DNA from: Algoriphagus aestuariicola
GTDB lineage: Bacteria > Bacteroidota > Bacteroidia > Cytophagales > Cyclobacteriaceae
Direction: 5' to 3'
Assembly: GCF_017254835.1 (NCBI RefSeq)
Contig: NZ_JAFKCW010000001.1
Span: 744,001 to 808,000 of the forward strand
Length of the DNA: 64,000 nucleotides
A program made the position numbers and the translations under genes. The notes under the pieces are model-generated. The model was not told the origin of the DNA, ran no database searches, and saw nothing but the letters and a program-made list of their open reading frames with translations. This document shows positions 33,268 to 42,131 of this stretch, in pieces. Each line of letters starts with the position of its first letter. The first letter of the stretch is position 1.

Positions 33268-34554
33268 TTATCGTTTGTTGATAAATACATAGTCACGCTC
33301 CGTGGCGCCCACATAAACTTGTCGAGGTCTTCCGATCGGTTCCTTGTTTTCGCGCATTTCCTTCCACTGAGCAATCCAACCTGGCAGTCGACCTAGTGCA
33401 AACATGACCGTAAACATATCGGTAGGAATACCTAAAGCCCTGTAGATGATGCCGGAATAGAAGTCCACGTTAGGATAGAGTTTTCTGTCGATGAAATATT
33501 GATCATTCAGCGCAGCGTATTCTAGTTCTTTTGCGATTTCGAGTACAGGATCTGTCACTCCCAATCTGCTCAAGACCTCATCCGCGGCTTGCTTGATGAT
33601 CTTGGCTCTTGGATCAAAGTTTTTGTACACCCGGTGGCCGAAGCCCATCAAACGGAATGGATCGTTTTTGTCTTTTGCCTTGTCAAGGTATTTTTTTGCA
33701 TCGCCGCCGTCTGCTTTGATTGCTTCCAACATTTCGATCACGGATTGGTTTGCACCACCATGAAGAGGGCCCCAGAGCGCATTGATCCCGGCAGAGATGG
33801 AAGCGTAGATTGAGGCTTGTGAGGAACCCACCATGCGTACGGTGGAAGTAGAGCAATTTTGCTCGTGGTCCGCGTGAAGGATCAGCAGCTTATCCAGCGC
33901 AGTGGCTACAATAGGATCTGCCTCGTATGTTTCGGCAGGTAGCGCAAACATCATCTTCAGGAAGTTGGAGCAGTAGTCAAGCGAGTTGTCCGGATAGTTC
34001 ACCGGATGCCCCATCTTGTTTTTGAAAGCCCAGGCCGCAAATGTCGGCATCTTGGCAAGTAGCCGAACGATGCTTAGGTTGACTTCTTCTTCGCTTTGGT
34101 TTGGATTGAGAGAGTCAGGATAAAACGCAGATAAGGAGCAAATCAAAGAGGAAAGCACGCCCATTGGGTGTGCATTGGAAGGGAAACCCGCCAAGATCTT
34201 TTTGATGTCTTCGTGGACCAGGGTATGGAGGGTGATTTCCTTGGTGAATGCGTCGTACTGGGATTGGGTGGGGAGCTCTCCATAGATCAAAAGATAAGCT
34301 ACTTCCAGAAAAGTGGATTTTTTCGAAAGTTCATCGATTCTGTATCCTCTGTACCTCAAAATTCCCTCTTCACCGTCAAGAAAGGTGATGGCACTTTTGG
34401 TTGCGCCTGTGTTTTTGTATCCCGGATCCAGGGTGATCAGTCCAGACACATCGCGTAGCTTGCCGATTTCGATTGCACTTTCATTTTCAGTACCTGTGAT
34501 CACAGGGAATTCATACTCCTGTCCCTTATAGGACAACTTGGCGGAATCAGACAT
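33268..34554 (-). CDS. gltA: Citrate synthase (type II, hexameric type)
   Basis: This is 428 residues, the normal length of Gram-negative type II enzymes. It condenses oxaloacetate and acetyl-CoA to citrate. The N-terminal beta domain (YKGQEYEFPVITG) is followed by the catalytic core: ITFLDGEEGILRYRGYRIDEL, the first catalytic His in the LHADHEQ region, LWGPLHGGANQ with the active-site His, MGFGHRVYKN with the oxaloacetate-binding His/Arg, and DFYSGIIYRALG with the catalytic Asp. The upstream 221 bases hold its promoter, but I found no exact TAnnTTTG. A strong terminator follows. Confidence 0.96.
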   Translation of the reverse strand: MSDSAKLSYKGQEYEFPVITGTENESAIEIGKLRDVSGLITLDPGYKNTGATKSAITFLDGEEGILRYRGYRIDELSKKSTFLEVAYLLIYGELPTQSQYDAFTKEITLHTLVHEDIKKILAGFPSNAHPMGVLSSLICSLSAFYPDSLNPNQSEEEVNLSIVRLLAKMPTFAAWAFKNKMGHPVNYPDNSLDYCSNFLKMMFALPAETYEADPIVATALDKLLILHADHEQNCSTSTVRMVGSSQASIYASISAGINALWGPLHGGANQSVIEMLEAIKADGGDAKKYLDKAKDKNDPFRLMGFGHRVYKNFDPRAKIIKQAADEVLSRLGVTDPVLEIAKELEYAALNDQYFIDRKLYPNVDFYSGIIYRALGIPTDMFTVMFALGRLPGWIAQWKEMRENKEPIGRPRQVYVGATERDYVFINKR

Positions 34555-34775
34555 ATATCGTTTTTGGATTACGTATTTTTAGTAGAAAACATCAAAAGAC
34601 GCCCTTAAGTTAATAAAATCGAATGTTTTTTAAGGATATTATTATAGCGGTCGGTTGTATATTATTTCGGAAGCGATTTCGTAAATGTTTTTTGCCCCCT
34701 GATTTTTAATTGGCAAATGATTTTCTGCCTGGGAGCTTGTGCTTCCAAGCGAGCCGATTCTTTCTGTACCGGGGT

Positions 34776-34803
34776 AAAAAAAAAGCCCAGAAGGGCCTTT
34801 TTT
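34776..34803 (-). terminator. Intrinsic terminator at the end of the SUF operon
   Basis: The stem GCCC/GGGC with loop AGAA extends into A/T pairs; on the minus strand a T-run of nine follows. It directly abuts the stop codon of the bacilliredoxin gene. Confidence 0.75.
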
Positions 34804-35226
34804 TCAATCACAGAAATGCTCGAATACTTCCACCAGATGGTCGCCGATCATCTTGGCATTTCTACCTTCGATGTGGTGGCGCTCGATGAAGTGAACCAGT
34901 TCCCCGTCCTTGAATAGGGCCATGGCAGGAGAAGAAGGGGGATAGGGAAGTACCAATTCTCGGAATTTAGCAACTGCATCGCGGTCATTGCCTGCGAATA
35001 CCGTAGCAAGTGTGGTAGGTTTTTTTGGGGAATTCTCCACTGCATATCGCACGCCTGGTCTAGCAGCTCCGGCCGCACAGCCGCATACGGAATTCACCAC
35101 TACCAGCGTGGTACCTTTGTGGTTTGGACCCAGATGTTCCGCTACCTGCTCTGCAGTGCGGAATTCCTCGAATCCAGCGTTGGAAAGTTCAGCTCTCATA
35201 GGAGCGATTAGCTCTTCAGGATACAT
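34804..35226 (-). CDS. BrxA/BrxB-family bacilliredoxin (YphP/YqiW)
   Basis: This is 140 residues. The thioredoxin-like fold carries a CGC motif (Cys48-Gly-Cys50, within VNSVCGCAAG), the signature of bacilliredoxins. These reduce mixed disulfides between proteins and bacillithiol in low-GC Gram-positives and in Bacteroidota. The RPGVRYAVEN and PYPPSSPAMALFKDGE segments also fit the family. It is the last gene of the SUF operon, 25 bases after DUF59. This placement suggests a role in keeping scaffold or sulfur-transfer cysteines reduced during Fe-S assembly; that is inference from context. Confidence 0.88.
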   Translation of the reverse strand: MYPEELIAPMRAELSNAGFEEFRTAEQVAEHLGPNHKGTTLVVVNSVCGCAAGAARPGVRYAVENSPKKPTTLATVFAGNDRDAVAKFRELVLPYPPSSPAMALFKDGELVHFIERHHIEGRNAKMIGDHLVEVFEHFCD

Positions 35227-35251
35227 ATTGTTGTGTTTTGATTTTTAGGTT

Positions 35252-35590
35252 TTATAGAAATCCAAGTTCGAGTTTGGCGGCTTCGGACATCATGTCTTGG
35301 GAATAGGGAGGGTCGAAGGTTACTTCTACTTCCACATTATTTATCCCCTGAATCTGCTGGATCTTGTCTTTGACTTCAGTGGGTATGTACTCGGCAGATG
35401 GGCAGTTGGGCGAAGTCAGCGTCATCAAAACGTACACGTTGTTGACAGGGTATACTGTGATCTCGTAGATCAGTCCCAAATCATACACGTCCACGGGGAT
35501 TTCCGGATCGTAGACCTGCTTGATCGCCATAATGACCTTGTCTCTTAGGCTGGTTTCTTGTCCATTTTGGGAGGTGTTGCTAGTTTCCAT
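35252..35590 (-). CDS. DUF59/MIP18 family Fe-S maturation protein (SufT-like)
   Basis: This is 112 residues. It contains the DUF59 core with DPEIPVDVYDLGLIYEI and the conserved Cys in TSPNCPSAEY, followed by VEVEVTFDPPYSQDMMSE. SufT/MIP18 proteins help deliver Fe-S clusters to target proteins. Its ATG follows the sufE stop by three bases, firmly in the SUF operon. In other Bacteroidota and Firmicutes a DUF59 gene is often attached to suf genes, consistent with this position. It is cytoplasmic, with no other domains. Confidence 0.88.
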   Translation of the reverse strand: METSNTSQNGQETSLRDKVIMAIKQVYDPEIPVDVYDLGLIYEITVYPVNNVYVLMTLTSPNCPSAEYIPTEVKDKIQQIQGINNVEVEVTFDPPYSQDMMSEAAKLELGFL

Positions 35591-35593
35591 TTT

Positions 35594-36025
35594 TCAGGCG
35601 TTTTGCTTGGTTTGAAACGCAAACGCGTACAGCTTCATTTGCTTGATCATCGATGCGAGGCCGTTTGACCGCTGACTGCCGATGATGCTACCCATTCCGA
35701 TTTTCTCGATGAAATTCAACTCTGATTCCAAAATTTCCTCAGGGCTCCGGTCGTTCAGTACTCGGATCAAAAGGGAAATCAAGCCTTTGGTGATGTCGGT
35801 ATTGGAGTCGGCTTGGTAGTGTACCTTTCCTCCAACCTCATCGGCTATCAGCCAAACTTTGGATTGGCACCCCTTGATGAGGTTTTCCTCTTTCCTTTCT
35901 TCTTCAGGAAAAGATTCAAGCGAGTTGCCAAGTTCCATGATGTAGAAGATAGTCGACTCCTTGTCATCGCCAAGGATTTCAAATTCGGATACGATCTCTT
36001 CTTGTGTTTCTTTGATGCTGCTCAT
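35594..36025 (-). CDS. sufE: SufE sulfur acceptor protein
   Basis: This is 143 residues. SufE takes the persulfide sulfur from SufS and passes it to the SufBCD scaffold. The active Cys is visible in IKGCQSKVWL at residue 53. Other conserved parts are LIPLGNSLE-like ELGNSLESFPEEER before it and SQRSNGLASMIKQMK at the C-terminus. It overlaps sufS by four bases (ATGA), so the desulfurase and its partner are translationally coupled. Confidence 0.93.
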   Translation of the reverse strand: MSSIKETQEEIVSEFEILGDDKESTIFYIMELGNSLESFPEEERKEENLIKGCQSKVWLIADEVGGKVHYQADSNTDITKGLISLLIRVLNDRSPEEILESELNFIEKIGMGSIIGSQRSNGLASMIKQMKLYAFAFQTKQNA

Positions 36026-37245
36026 TTATTCTTGAATCTCGCGATTTTGGCGATACCCTCCGCCAGTTTTTCGACTTCGTATTTGGTATTGTAAACCGAA
36101 AAGGAGGCCCTAACGGTTCCTTCGATCCCGAATCTTTTCATCAGTGGTTGGGTGCAGTGATGGCCAGTCCGGACGGCGATCCCATTTGCGTCCAGCATTT
36201 GGCCCACATCAAAGGGATGCATGCCGTTGATGTTGAAGGACAAAACCGAGACTTTGTCCTGCGCTGTGCCCACGGGTATGAAGCCCTTGATGTCCCGAGT
36301 CAGTTCTTCGGAGTAGGCCAGCAGTGCGTCCTCGTGGCGCTTGATTTCGGCTTTTCCCAGGGAATTGACAAAATCCAATGACGCCTTGAAGGCGATCACA
36401 TCGGCAATATTGGGGGTTCCCGCTTCAAATTTGAAGGGGATGTCATTGTACGTCGTTTTCTCGAACGTGACCTCTTTGATCATTTCCCCACCGCCAAGAA
36501 AAGGAGGCATGGATTCCAGAATTTCCCTCCTTCCGTACAATACTCCCAATCCGGTCGGGCCGTAGATCTTATGGGCGGAAAAAGCAAGAAAATCGCAGTC
36601 CAACTCCCGCACATCAATCATAAGGTGTGAAGTAGACTGGGCTCCGTCTAGCAGGACTTTTGCACCCACTTTATGTGCGGCATCGATGATTTTTTTGACG
36701 GGGTTGATCGTTCCAAGTGCGTTGGAAGCATGGACGATGCTGACCAGTTTGGTTTTGGGAGAGATGAGTTTTTCGAATTCGTCGAAGAGAATTTCCCCAG
36801 CATCGTTGATTGGGATGACACGGAGAATGGCACCCTTTTCCTCGCATAACATCTGCCAAGGCACGATGTTGGAGTGGTGCTCGAGTGTGGAGATGATGAT
36901 TTCATCATCTTTTCCGATGAATCTTCTCCCAAAAGTCTGGGCTACGAGATTGATGCTTTCGGTAGTTCCTTTGGTAAAGATGATCTCCGCCGATTCACCC
37001 GCGCCAATAAAATCCCGTACAGACTCCCGAGTCTCTTCATAGTATCTAGTGGCACGGTCAGCCAAGGCGTGGGCGCCGCGATGGATGTTGGAATTGTCCA
37101 GCTTGTAGTAGTTGGTCAATGCATCCAATACGGCTTGGGGCTTTTGAGTGGTGGCGGCATTATCAAAATAGATCAAGGGCTTGCCGTGCACTTCCTGGTG
37201 AAGTACAGGAAACAAGCCCCTGATCTGTTCGATGTTCAAACTCAT
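36022..37245 (-). CDS. sufS: Cysteine desulfurase SufS
   Basis: This is 407 residues, a group II, PLP-dependent enzyme releasing sulfur from cysteine. Visible sites are YFDNAATTQKP at the N-terminus, STLEHHSNIVPWQ with the PLP-stacking His, the Schiff-base Lys226 in FSAHKIYGPTG, and the catalytic Cys364 in RTGHHCTQPLM. The RTGHHC loop is typical of SufS rather than IscS. It lies nine bases downstream of sufD and overlaps sufE. Confidence 0.96.
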   Translation of the reverse strand: MSLNIEQIRGLFPVLHQEVHGKPLIYFDNAATTQKPQAVLDALTNYYKLDNSNIHRGAHALADRATRYYEETRESVRDFIGAGESAEIIFTKGTTESINLVAQTFGRRFIGKDDEIIISTLEHHSNIVPWQMLCEEKGAILRVIPINDAGEILFDEFEKLISPKTKLVSIVHASNALGTINPVKKIIDAAHKVGAKVLLDGAQSTSHLMIDVRELDCDFLAFSAHKIYGPTGLGVLYGRREILESMPPFLGGGEMIKEVTFEKTTYNDIPFKFEAGTPNIADVIAFKASLDFVNSLGKAEIKRHEDALLAYSEELTRDIKGFIPVGTAQDKVSVLSFNINGMHPFDVGQMLDANGIAVRTGHHCTQPLMKRFGIEGTVRASFSVYNTKYEVEKLAEGIAKIARFKNK

Positions 37246-37254
37246 TGGTTGGGA

Positions 37255-38523
37255 TTAAAATTTACTTCCCAGTCGCTCTTGGATGAGAGAGTCGCAGTAT
37301 TCGCGGAAGCTTTCAGTCTCAATTTTTTCCAAGACTTCTCCGGCAAAAGCATAAAGCAACAAACCTTTTGCTTGGAGTTTGTCGATTCCTCTTGTCTGAA
37401 GATAAAATAAGGCTTCTTCGTCCAGCTGGCCCACGGTACAACCGTGGGAACACTTCACGTCATCTGCCCAAATCTCCAACTGGGGCTTAGTGTTGACAGT
37501 CGCATCTTCCGACAGCAGAATGTTGTTGTTCTGTTGGAAAGCGTTGGTTTTTTGCGCGTCTTGGCGAACGAATATTTTCCCATTGAACACTCCTCTGCTT
37601 TGGTCTGCGAGGATGCCTTTGTACAACTCGTTGGATTCAGCATGGGGGATGGTGTGGTCCACGTTCGTGTGGTTATCCACGTGGGATTTGCCATTGAGGA
37701 GGTAGATCCCGTACATGTTTCCCTCGGAGTTGCTTCCTTTCAGGTTGAGGTTCAGGTTGTTTCTAACCATGTCTCCCGAAAGGGAAATATTTACGGAACT
37801 GAATCTGCCGTCCTTTTGTATGTCCGTTTCTATCGTGCTGACCTCAATGGCATTTTTGCCTTCATTTTGCAGTCTATAGTAATGGATCTGGGAGTTGATG
37901 CCTCCTTTCACCTCCACTACTTCGTTGACAAAATAGGTCGATTCTCCCACACTGACCGTCTGGTCAATAAAGGTTACTTCGGCAAAATCGCCCACTTCAA
38001 TCCAAACGCGCGGCTGGATCACCTGGCCTTCGTTTGCTTCGTCAAAAGACAAAAGAAGGATGGCCTTGTCTACCTGTGTTTTTTTTGGGACGGAAATGAA
38101 AAGTCCATCTTGGAACGAAGCTTGGTTTAACGCCGCAAAGACGTCTTTTTTCGGGTTGGCTATCGAGCCAATGGGTAAATCGGCCTTTTCGGAAATCAAA
38201 GAAACTTCAACTTCATCGATTTTGGAGGATAGTCCTGGAATGAACTGCCCGTTGGAAAACACTAAAACGCTTCCTTCAAAACCTTCGTGGACCGCCGCTT
38301 TCACTTGCGCATCGGTGAGAGGTAGCGGCTTCGCAGTAGAGAAGTCTGTCAGATTTTGCTCAAGCTTCTTACTGATGTTTGTAAACTTATATTCTTCGGC
38401 TTTTACGGCAGGAAGTCCCTGGAAGACATAAGCTTCTTTGCCCGTTGCCCGAGCCGAGGCAAAGTTGTTTGGAGCGGCTTCGATCAGGCTGCTGAACGTA
38501 TCTTGTTTGGTCAAGGTACTCAT
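37255..38523 (-). CDS. sufD: Fe-S assembly scaffold protein SufD
   Basis: This is 422 residues. The N-terminal helical region (EEYKFTNISKKLEQN) is followed by the right-handed beta-helix characteristic of SufB/SufD. The C-terminal helical domain has DDVKCSHGCTVGQLDEEALFYLQ, with the conserved His of SufD that lies at the SufB-SufD interface. With SufB and SufC it forms the scaffold on which clusters are built. It follows sufC by 17 bases and precedes sufS by nine. Confidence 0.93.
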   Translation of the reverse strand: MSTLTKQDTFSSLIEAAPNNFASARATGKEAYVFQGLPAVKAEEYKFTNISKKLEQNLTDFSTAKPLPLTDAQVKAAVHEGFEGSVLVFSNGQFIPGLSSKIDEVEVSLISEKADLPIGSIANPKKDVFAALNQASFQDGLFISVPKKTQVDKAILLLSFDEANEGQVIQPRVWIEVGDFAEVTFIDQTVSVGESTYFVNEVVEVKGGINSQIHYYRLQNEGKNAIEVSTIETDIQKDGRFSSVNISLSGDMVRNNLNLNLKGSNSEGNMYGIYLLNGKSHVDNHTNVDHTIPHAESNELYKGILADQSRGVFNGKIFVRQDAQKTNAFQQNNNILLSEDATVNTKPQLEIWADDVKCSHGCTVGQLDEEALFYLQTRGIDKLQAKGLLLYAFAGEVLEKIETESFREYCDSLIQERLGSKF

Positions 38524-38540
38524 GATTGTTGGGTTAGAAA

Positions 38541-39305
38541 TCAGACGGTGGCAGCGGAATCAATCTCATCCTTGATCCAATCGTAGCCTTTTTCCTCAAG
38601 TTCCAAAGCGAGTTCTTTGGTGCCTGATTTTACGATTCTGCCCTTGTATAATACATGTACAAAGTCGGGCACGATATAGTCGAGCAAACGCTGGTAGTGG
38701 GTCACTACGATGGTCGCGTTTTTGCCTGATTTTAGTTGGTTTACTCCATTGGAGACAATCCGAAGTGCATCAATGTCGAGACCGGAATCAGTTTCGTCCA
38801 AGATGGACAGGGTCGGCTCGAGCATGGCCATCTGGAAGATTTCATTTCTTTTCTTTTCGCCGCCAGAAAAACCCTCGTTCAGTGATCTGCTGAGCAGTTT
38901 CTGGTCGATTTCTACCAGTTTCATCTTCTCCTTCATCAAGGTCAAAAACTTCACGGCATCCAGTGACTCTAGGCCTCTGTACTCCCGTACTTGGTTGACC
39001 GCAGTTCTCAGGAAATTGGTGGAAGAAACTCCCGGGATTTCCACAGGGTATTGGAAAGCAAGGAAAACGCCTTCTCTGGCGCGGTCTTCTGGAGCGAGGT
39101 CCAACAGATCTTTCCCTTTGAAAGTCACTTCACCTTCGGTTACTTCATATTCTTCACGACCTGCGAGTACAGAAGCCAAAGTTGACTTTCCGGAACCGTT
39201 TGGTCCCATGATAGCATGTACTTCACCAGCCTTTACTTCTAGGTTAATTCCTCTCAGGATTTCATTTCCCTCGATCGATGCGTGCAGATTTTTTATTGAT
39301 AGCAT
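38541..39305 (-). CDS. sufC: Fe-S assembly ATPase SufC
   Basis: This is 254 residues, an ABC-type ATPase. Walker A is GPNGSGKST (~residues 35-43). The signature motif is FSGGEKKRNE and Walker B is LSILDETDSGLD. The SufC-type variant of the loop and the ending region (HVLYKGRIVKSGTKELALELEEKGYDW) fit the family exactly. ATP hydrolysis drives conformational change in SufB-SufD during cluster assembly. It is 45 bases after sufB, the widest gap within the suf genes. Confidence 0.96.
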   Translation of the reverse strand: MLSIKNLHASIEGNEILRGINLEVKAGEVHAIMGPNGSGKSTLASVLAGREEYEVTEGEVTFKGKDLLDLAPEDRAREGVFLAFQYPVEIPGVSSTNFLRTAVNQVREYRGLESLDAVKFLTLMKEKMKLVEIDQKLLSRSLNEGFSGGEKKRNEIFQMAMLEPTLSILDETDSGLDIDALRIVSNGVNQLKSGKNATIVVTHYQRLLDYIVPDFVHVLYKGRIVKSGTKELALELEEKGYDWIKDEIDSAATV

Positions 39306-39350
39306 GATTCTAATTTTTCAATTTCTATATTTTCCAATCTTCCAATTGGA

Positions 39351-40796
39351 TTAACCGACGGAACCTTCCAGCGTCAGTGCCAGCAGTTTTTGCGCCTCCA
39401 CGGCAAACTCCATCGGTAGTTGGTTCAAGACTTCTTTTGCATAGCCGTTCACGATCAGCGCTACTGCATCTTCAGTTGCGATTCCACGCTGGTTGCAGTA
39501 GAAGATCTGATCCTCGCCGATTTTGGAGGTAGTAGCCTCGTGCTCCACTTTGGCGCTTGAATTGTTGATGTCGATGTAGGGAAAGGTATGTGCCCCACAT
39601 CGATCACCCATCAAGAGCGAGTCGCACTGGGAGAAATTCCTGGCATTGTCTGCGCGCTTCATTACCTGCACCTGACCTCGGTAGGAGTTTTGTGATTTCC
39701 CGGCGGAAATACCCTTGGACACGATACGTGACTTGGTGTTTTTCCCGATGTGGATCATCTTTGTTCCGGTGTCTGCCTGTTGGTAGTTGTTTGTTACCGC
39801 TACGGAGTAGAACTCGCCGATGGAGTGGTCTCCTTTCAGAATGCAGGAAGGATATTTCCAGGTCACCGCAGATCCGGTTTCGACCTGGGTCCATGAGATT
39901 TTGGAGTAGTCTCCGGCACAGATCCCTCTTTTTGTCACAAAATTATAGATTCCTCCTTTTCCATCTTTGTCTCCTGGAAACCAGTTTTGCACGGTGGAGT
40001 ATTTGACCTCAGCATGGGAAGCTGCGTGGATTTCGACTACTGCAGCGTGGAGCTGATTCTCGTCACGCGAAGGCGCAGTACATCCTTCTAAGTAGCTGAC
40101 ATAGGATTCTTCGTCTGCTACGATGAGTGTTCTTTCAAACTGGCCAGTATTGGCAGCGTTGATTCGGAAATAGGTGGAAAGCTCCATGGGACATCTGACA
40201 CCCTTGGGGATGTAGCAGAAAGAACCGTCGGAGAATACCGCGGAATTCAACGCGGCGTAATAGTTGTCGGTCATTGGGACCACCGAACCCAAATATTTTT
40301 TGACGAGTTCCGGATGCTCTTTCACTGCCTCGCTGAATGAGCAGAATATGATTCCCAACTTAGAAAGCGTGCCTCTGAAGGTCGTCGCCACAGAAACGGA
40401 GTCAAGGACGGCGTCTACGGCGATGCCTTGAAGCCTTTTTTGTTCATTGAGGGAAATGCCCAAACGTTCGTAGATCGCGATCAATTCAGGGTCTACCTCA
40501 TCCAGGTTTTTGGCTTTCTTTACTTGCTTGGGAGCGGAATAGTAGCGTAGCGCCTGGAGGTCGATTTTCGGATAGGTGACGTTGGCCCACTCCGGCTCAG
40601 TCATGGTCAACCAAGTGCGGAAGGCCTTCAGTCTCCACTCTAGGAGCCATTGAGGTTCTTCTTTTTTAGTAGAGATCCAACGAATAATGTCTTCGTTCAG
40701 GCCAATCGGAGCCTCATCGGCTTCAAAATTGACTGACCAGCCATGCTCGTATTCTTTGGAGGTTAGTTCTTCTAAAATTGAGTTGTCTTTGCTCAT
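39351..40796 (-). CDS. sufB: Fe-S assembly scaffold protein SufB
   Basis: This is 481 residues, the normal length. The N-terminus ([21 protein letters not shown]) and the core ([33 protein letters not shown]) are highly conserved. In the beta-helix [23 protein letters not shown] and, near the end, [22 protein letters not shown] with the essential Cys are seen. SufB receives sulfur from SufE and hosts the nascent cluster. It is the first gene of the operon. The 155 bases between it and the lrp terminator contain an AT-rich promoter region. Confidence 0.96.
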   Translation of the reverse strand: MSKDNSILEELTSKEYEHGWSVNFEADEAPIGLNEDIIRWISTKKEEPQWLLEWRLKAFRTWLTMTEPEWANVTYPKIDLQALRYYSAPKQVKKAKNLDEVDPELIAIYERLGISLNEQKRLQGIAVDAVLDSVSVATTFRGTLSKLGIIFCSFSEAVKEHPELVKKYLGSVVPMTDNYYAALNSAVFSDGSFCYIPKGVRCPMELSTYFRINAANTGQFERTLIVADEESYVSYLEGCTAPSRDENQLHAAVVEIHAASHAEVKYSTVQNWFPGDKDGKGGIYNFVTKRGICAGDYSKISWTQVETGSAVTWKYPSCILKGDHSIGEFYSVAVTNNYQQADTGTKMIHIGKNTKSRIVSKGISAGKSQNSYRGQVQVMKRADNARNFSQCDSLLMGDRCGAHTFPYIDINNSSAKVEHEATTSKIGEDQIFYCNQRGIATEDAVALIVNGYAKEVLNQLPMEFAVEAQKLLALTLEGSVG

Positions 40797-40870
40797 GGGC
40801 TGAGTTATTTAGACTAATTATATTTTGACTGCGAAGGTACAACATATAATTAAAATAATATGTTCGCAGC
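40797..40870 (-). promoter_or_regulatory. Probable promoter region of the SUF operon with short repeats
   Basis: The AT-rich stretch upstream of sufB holds, read on the minus strand, two copies of AGTCWAAAT 15 bases apart and a TATAATT between them. Just beyond is an imperfect dyad with outer arms ACATAT/ATATGT (40843-40864). These could be operator and promoter sites for iron-dependent control. No exact TAnnTTTG was found, and no regulator can be named. Confidence 0.3.
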
Positions 40871-40950
40871 CATTTGAAATATCTATGAGTGATGGGAAAA
40901 GCAAATGGAATATGCCTCAAAAACGCTTGATTTTCAATAAAAGGCCTGAT

Positions 40951-40978
40951 AAAAATAAAATCCGGCCGCAGCCGGAAA
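40951..40978 (-). terminator. Intrinsic terminator of the Lrp/AsnC regulator gene
   Basis: The stem TCCGGC/GCCGGA with a four-base loop (40961-40976) is followed on the minus strand by TTTTATTTTT. It separates the regulator transcript from the SUF promoter. Confidence 0.8.
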
Positions 40979-41037
40979 TCATCGGTTGGACAGATGCCAA
41001 GCGCAAAATCATTTATTTGTTTTTAATCTAAATAGAG

Positions 41038-41511
41038 CTATTTCTCCTTGTCGAAAAACTGTATGGGCCTGTTGATACTCTCTTCTAAGACAATCAAAGT
41101 TTCGGTGCGGTCAATCCCGTCTACTTTTTGGATTTTGTCCAAAACGAGTCGAAGGTGGTTGGTGTCCCGGCAAATGATTTTGGCGAAGATGGAGTAGTTG
41201 CCGGTGGTGTAATACGCGCTCACGACCTCCGCGATTTCCTTCAGTTTCTCTATCACATTGTCATAGAGGGAGCTTTTCTCAAGATAAATTCCCAGGAAAG
41301 CGGAAATGTCATAGCCCAATTTTGAGAAATCTATATTGAGTGTCGCGCTTTTGACGATTCCCATATCCTCCAGTTTTTTCATCCTCACATGGACGGTTCC
41401 CGAGGATACAAATACCTTCTTGGCAATTTCTGTATATGGGGTTTTGGCGTCTTCGTTGAGTAGCGAGATGATTTTGAGGTCTATGTTGTCGATATCTAAA
41501 ATTTTGTCCAT
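41038..41511 (-). CDS. Lrp/AsnC family transcriptional regulator
   Basis: This is 157 residues. The N-terminal winged helix has the Lrp layout IDLKIISLLNEDAKTPYTEIAKKVFVSSGTVHVRMKKLEDMGI, given here by its parts: DLKIISLL, then TYTEIAKKV-like TEIAKKVFVSSGTVHVR and the wing. Residues ~70-150 form the RAM/effector domain (YYTTGNYSIFAKIICRDTNHL). Such proteins form octamers and sense amino acids. It is monocistronic, with a terminator downstream, and lies upstream of the SUF operon, but no regulatory link is shown. Confidence 0.9.
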   Translation of the reverse strand: MDKILDIDNIDLKIISLLNEDAKTPYTEIAKKVFVSSGTVHVRMKKLEDMGIVKSATLNIDFSKLGYDISAFLGIYLEKSSLYDNVIEKLKEIAEVVSAYYTTGNYSIFAKIICRDTNHLRLVLDKIQKVDGIDRTETLIVLEESINRPIQFFDKEK

Positions 41512-41596
41512 TTTCCTATAGAGGATTTAGATGATTGTTAATGAAGGATGCGGTAAATTAGAGATTGTTCAAAATATTGCAAAATTTTTTTTTCAA

Positions 41597-41802
41597 TTTG
41601 TAATTAATGCCAAAATCCATTTACTTTGGGCGTATCAAATAAATGCAATTGAAAATTTGGTTTAGCTTACGTTGGTTTACAGATAAATCTGACAACATTT
41701 AAAAAACCAAACAATTGGTATTCAGATCGAAACTTTTAATCTCTAAAGTTATATTTGGGTTTATATTCTGAAAAGGGTCTTGCCAGTGGCGAGACTTTTT
41801 TG
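41597..41802 (+). ncRNA. Candidate small non-coding RNA with own promoter and terminator
   Basis: A TTTG at 41597-41600 and a near-consensus -7 (TTACTTTG, one mismatch, 41621-41628) are spaced by 20 bases, correct for a Bacteroidota promoter. This predicts a start near 41635. The predicted ~165-base transcript contains a long-range helix: CAATTG (41646-41651) plus TTGGTTT (41657-41663) pair with AAACCAA (41704-41710) plus CAATTG (41712-41717). It ends in an intrinsic terminator at 41777-41802. There is no plausible reading frame. A 6S-like or regulatory RNA is possible, but I cannot assign a family. A second exact -7 match, TATATTTG at 41750-41757, could instead start a longer leader for the M14 peptidase gene. 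Confidence 0.35.
41777..41802 (+). terminator. Intrinsic terminator in the lrp-peptidase intergenic region
   Basis: The stem GTCTTGCC/GGCGAGAC (eight pairs, one G-T wobble, loop AGT) is followed at once by six T. It points on the plus strand although no protein gene lies upstream on that strand. Confidence 0.75.
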
Positions 41803-42131
41803 TTTAATCGGCTTGGTTTCTATCGGACAAAAAAATGCGCTTCAAATTCCCAAAGGGCGGTTTTTGGGTTTGCATTTGGATTGACGCCGACCCTGAGCCT
41901 CCTTTCCAAAAATGTTAATGGACACCCTTGTAAGGCTTATTCCGAGCCGAAAACAGTCCTGTTGGTTGTGTACTCCAAGGTAAACCAATGCAGCGCTATT
42001 GCATTTACTTTCCGGAAAAATTTGGAATGACTGTCTGAAAGTGAACCGGCGGAGATGCCTGTCTTTTTTTTTAAGCGGTGGCATGTGCTGTTTGGAGCAT
42101 GCTTATTTTTAAGCAACCAACCGCCCATCTT
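41803..42131. other. Intergenic stretch upstream of the M14 peptidase gene
   Basis: No gene is supported in these 329 bases. An open frame at 41755-42030 has no family resemblance and crosses the terminator, so I treat it as chance. A T-run at 42064-42072 and a GCTTA/TAAGC mini-hairpin close to the next gene are the only structures. The region forms the untranslated leader or promoter of the next gene. Confidence 0.5.

Noticed and set aside
40825-41031. A 68-codon frame in the lrp-suf gap
   Set aside because: It runs through the lrp terminator hairpin and the SUF promoter region and has no resemblance to a protein family.
41755-42030. A 91-codon frame before the M14 peptidase gene
   Set aside because: It starts within a promoter-like element and crosses an intrinsic terminator with T6; no protein-like features.
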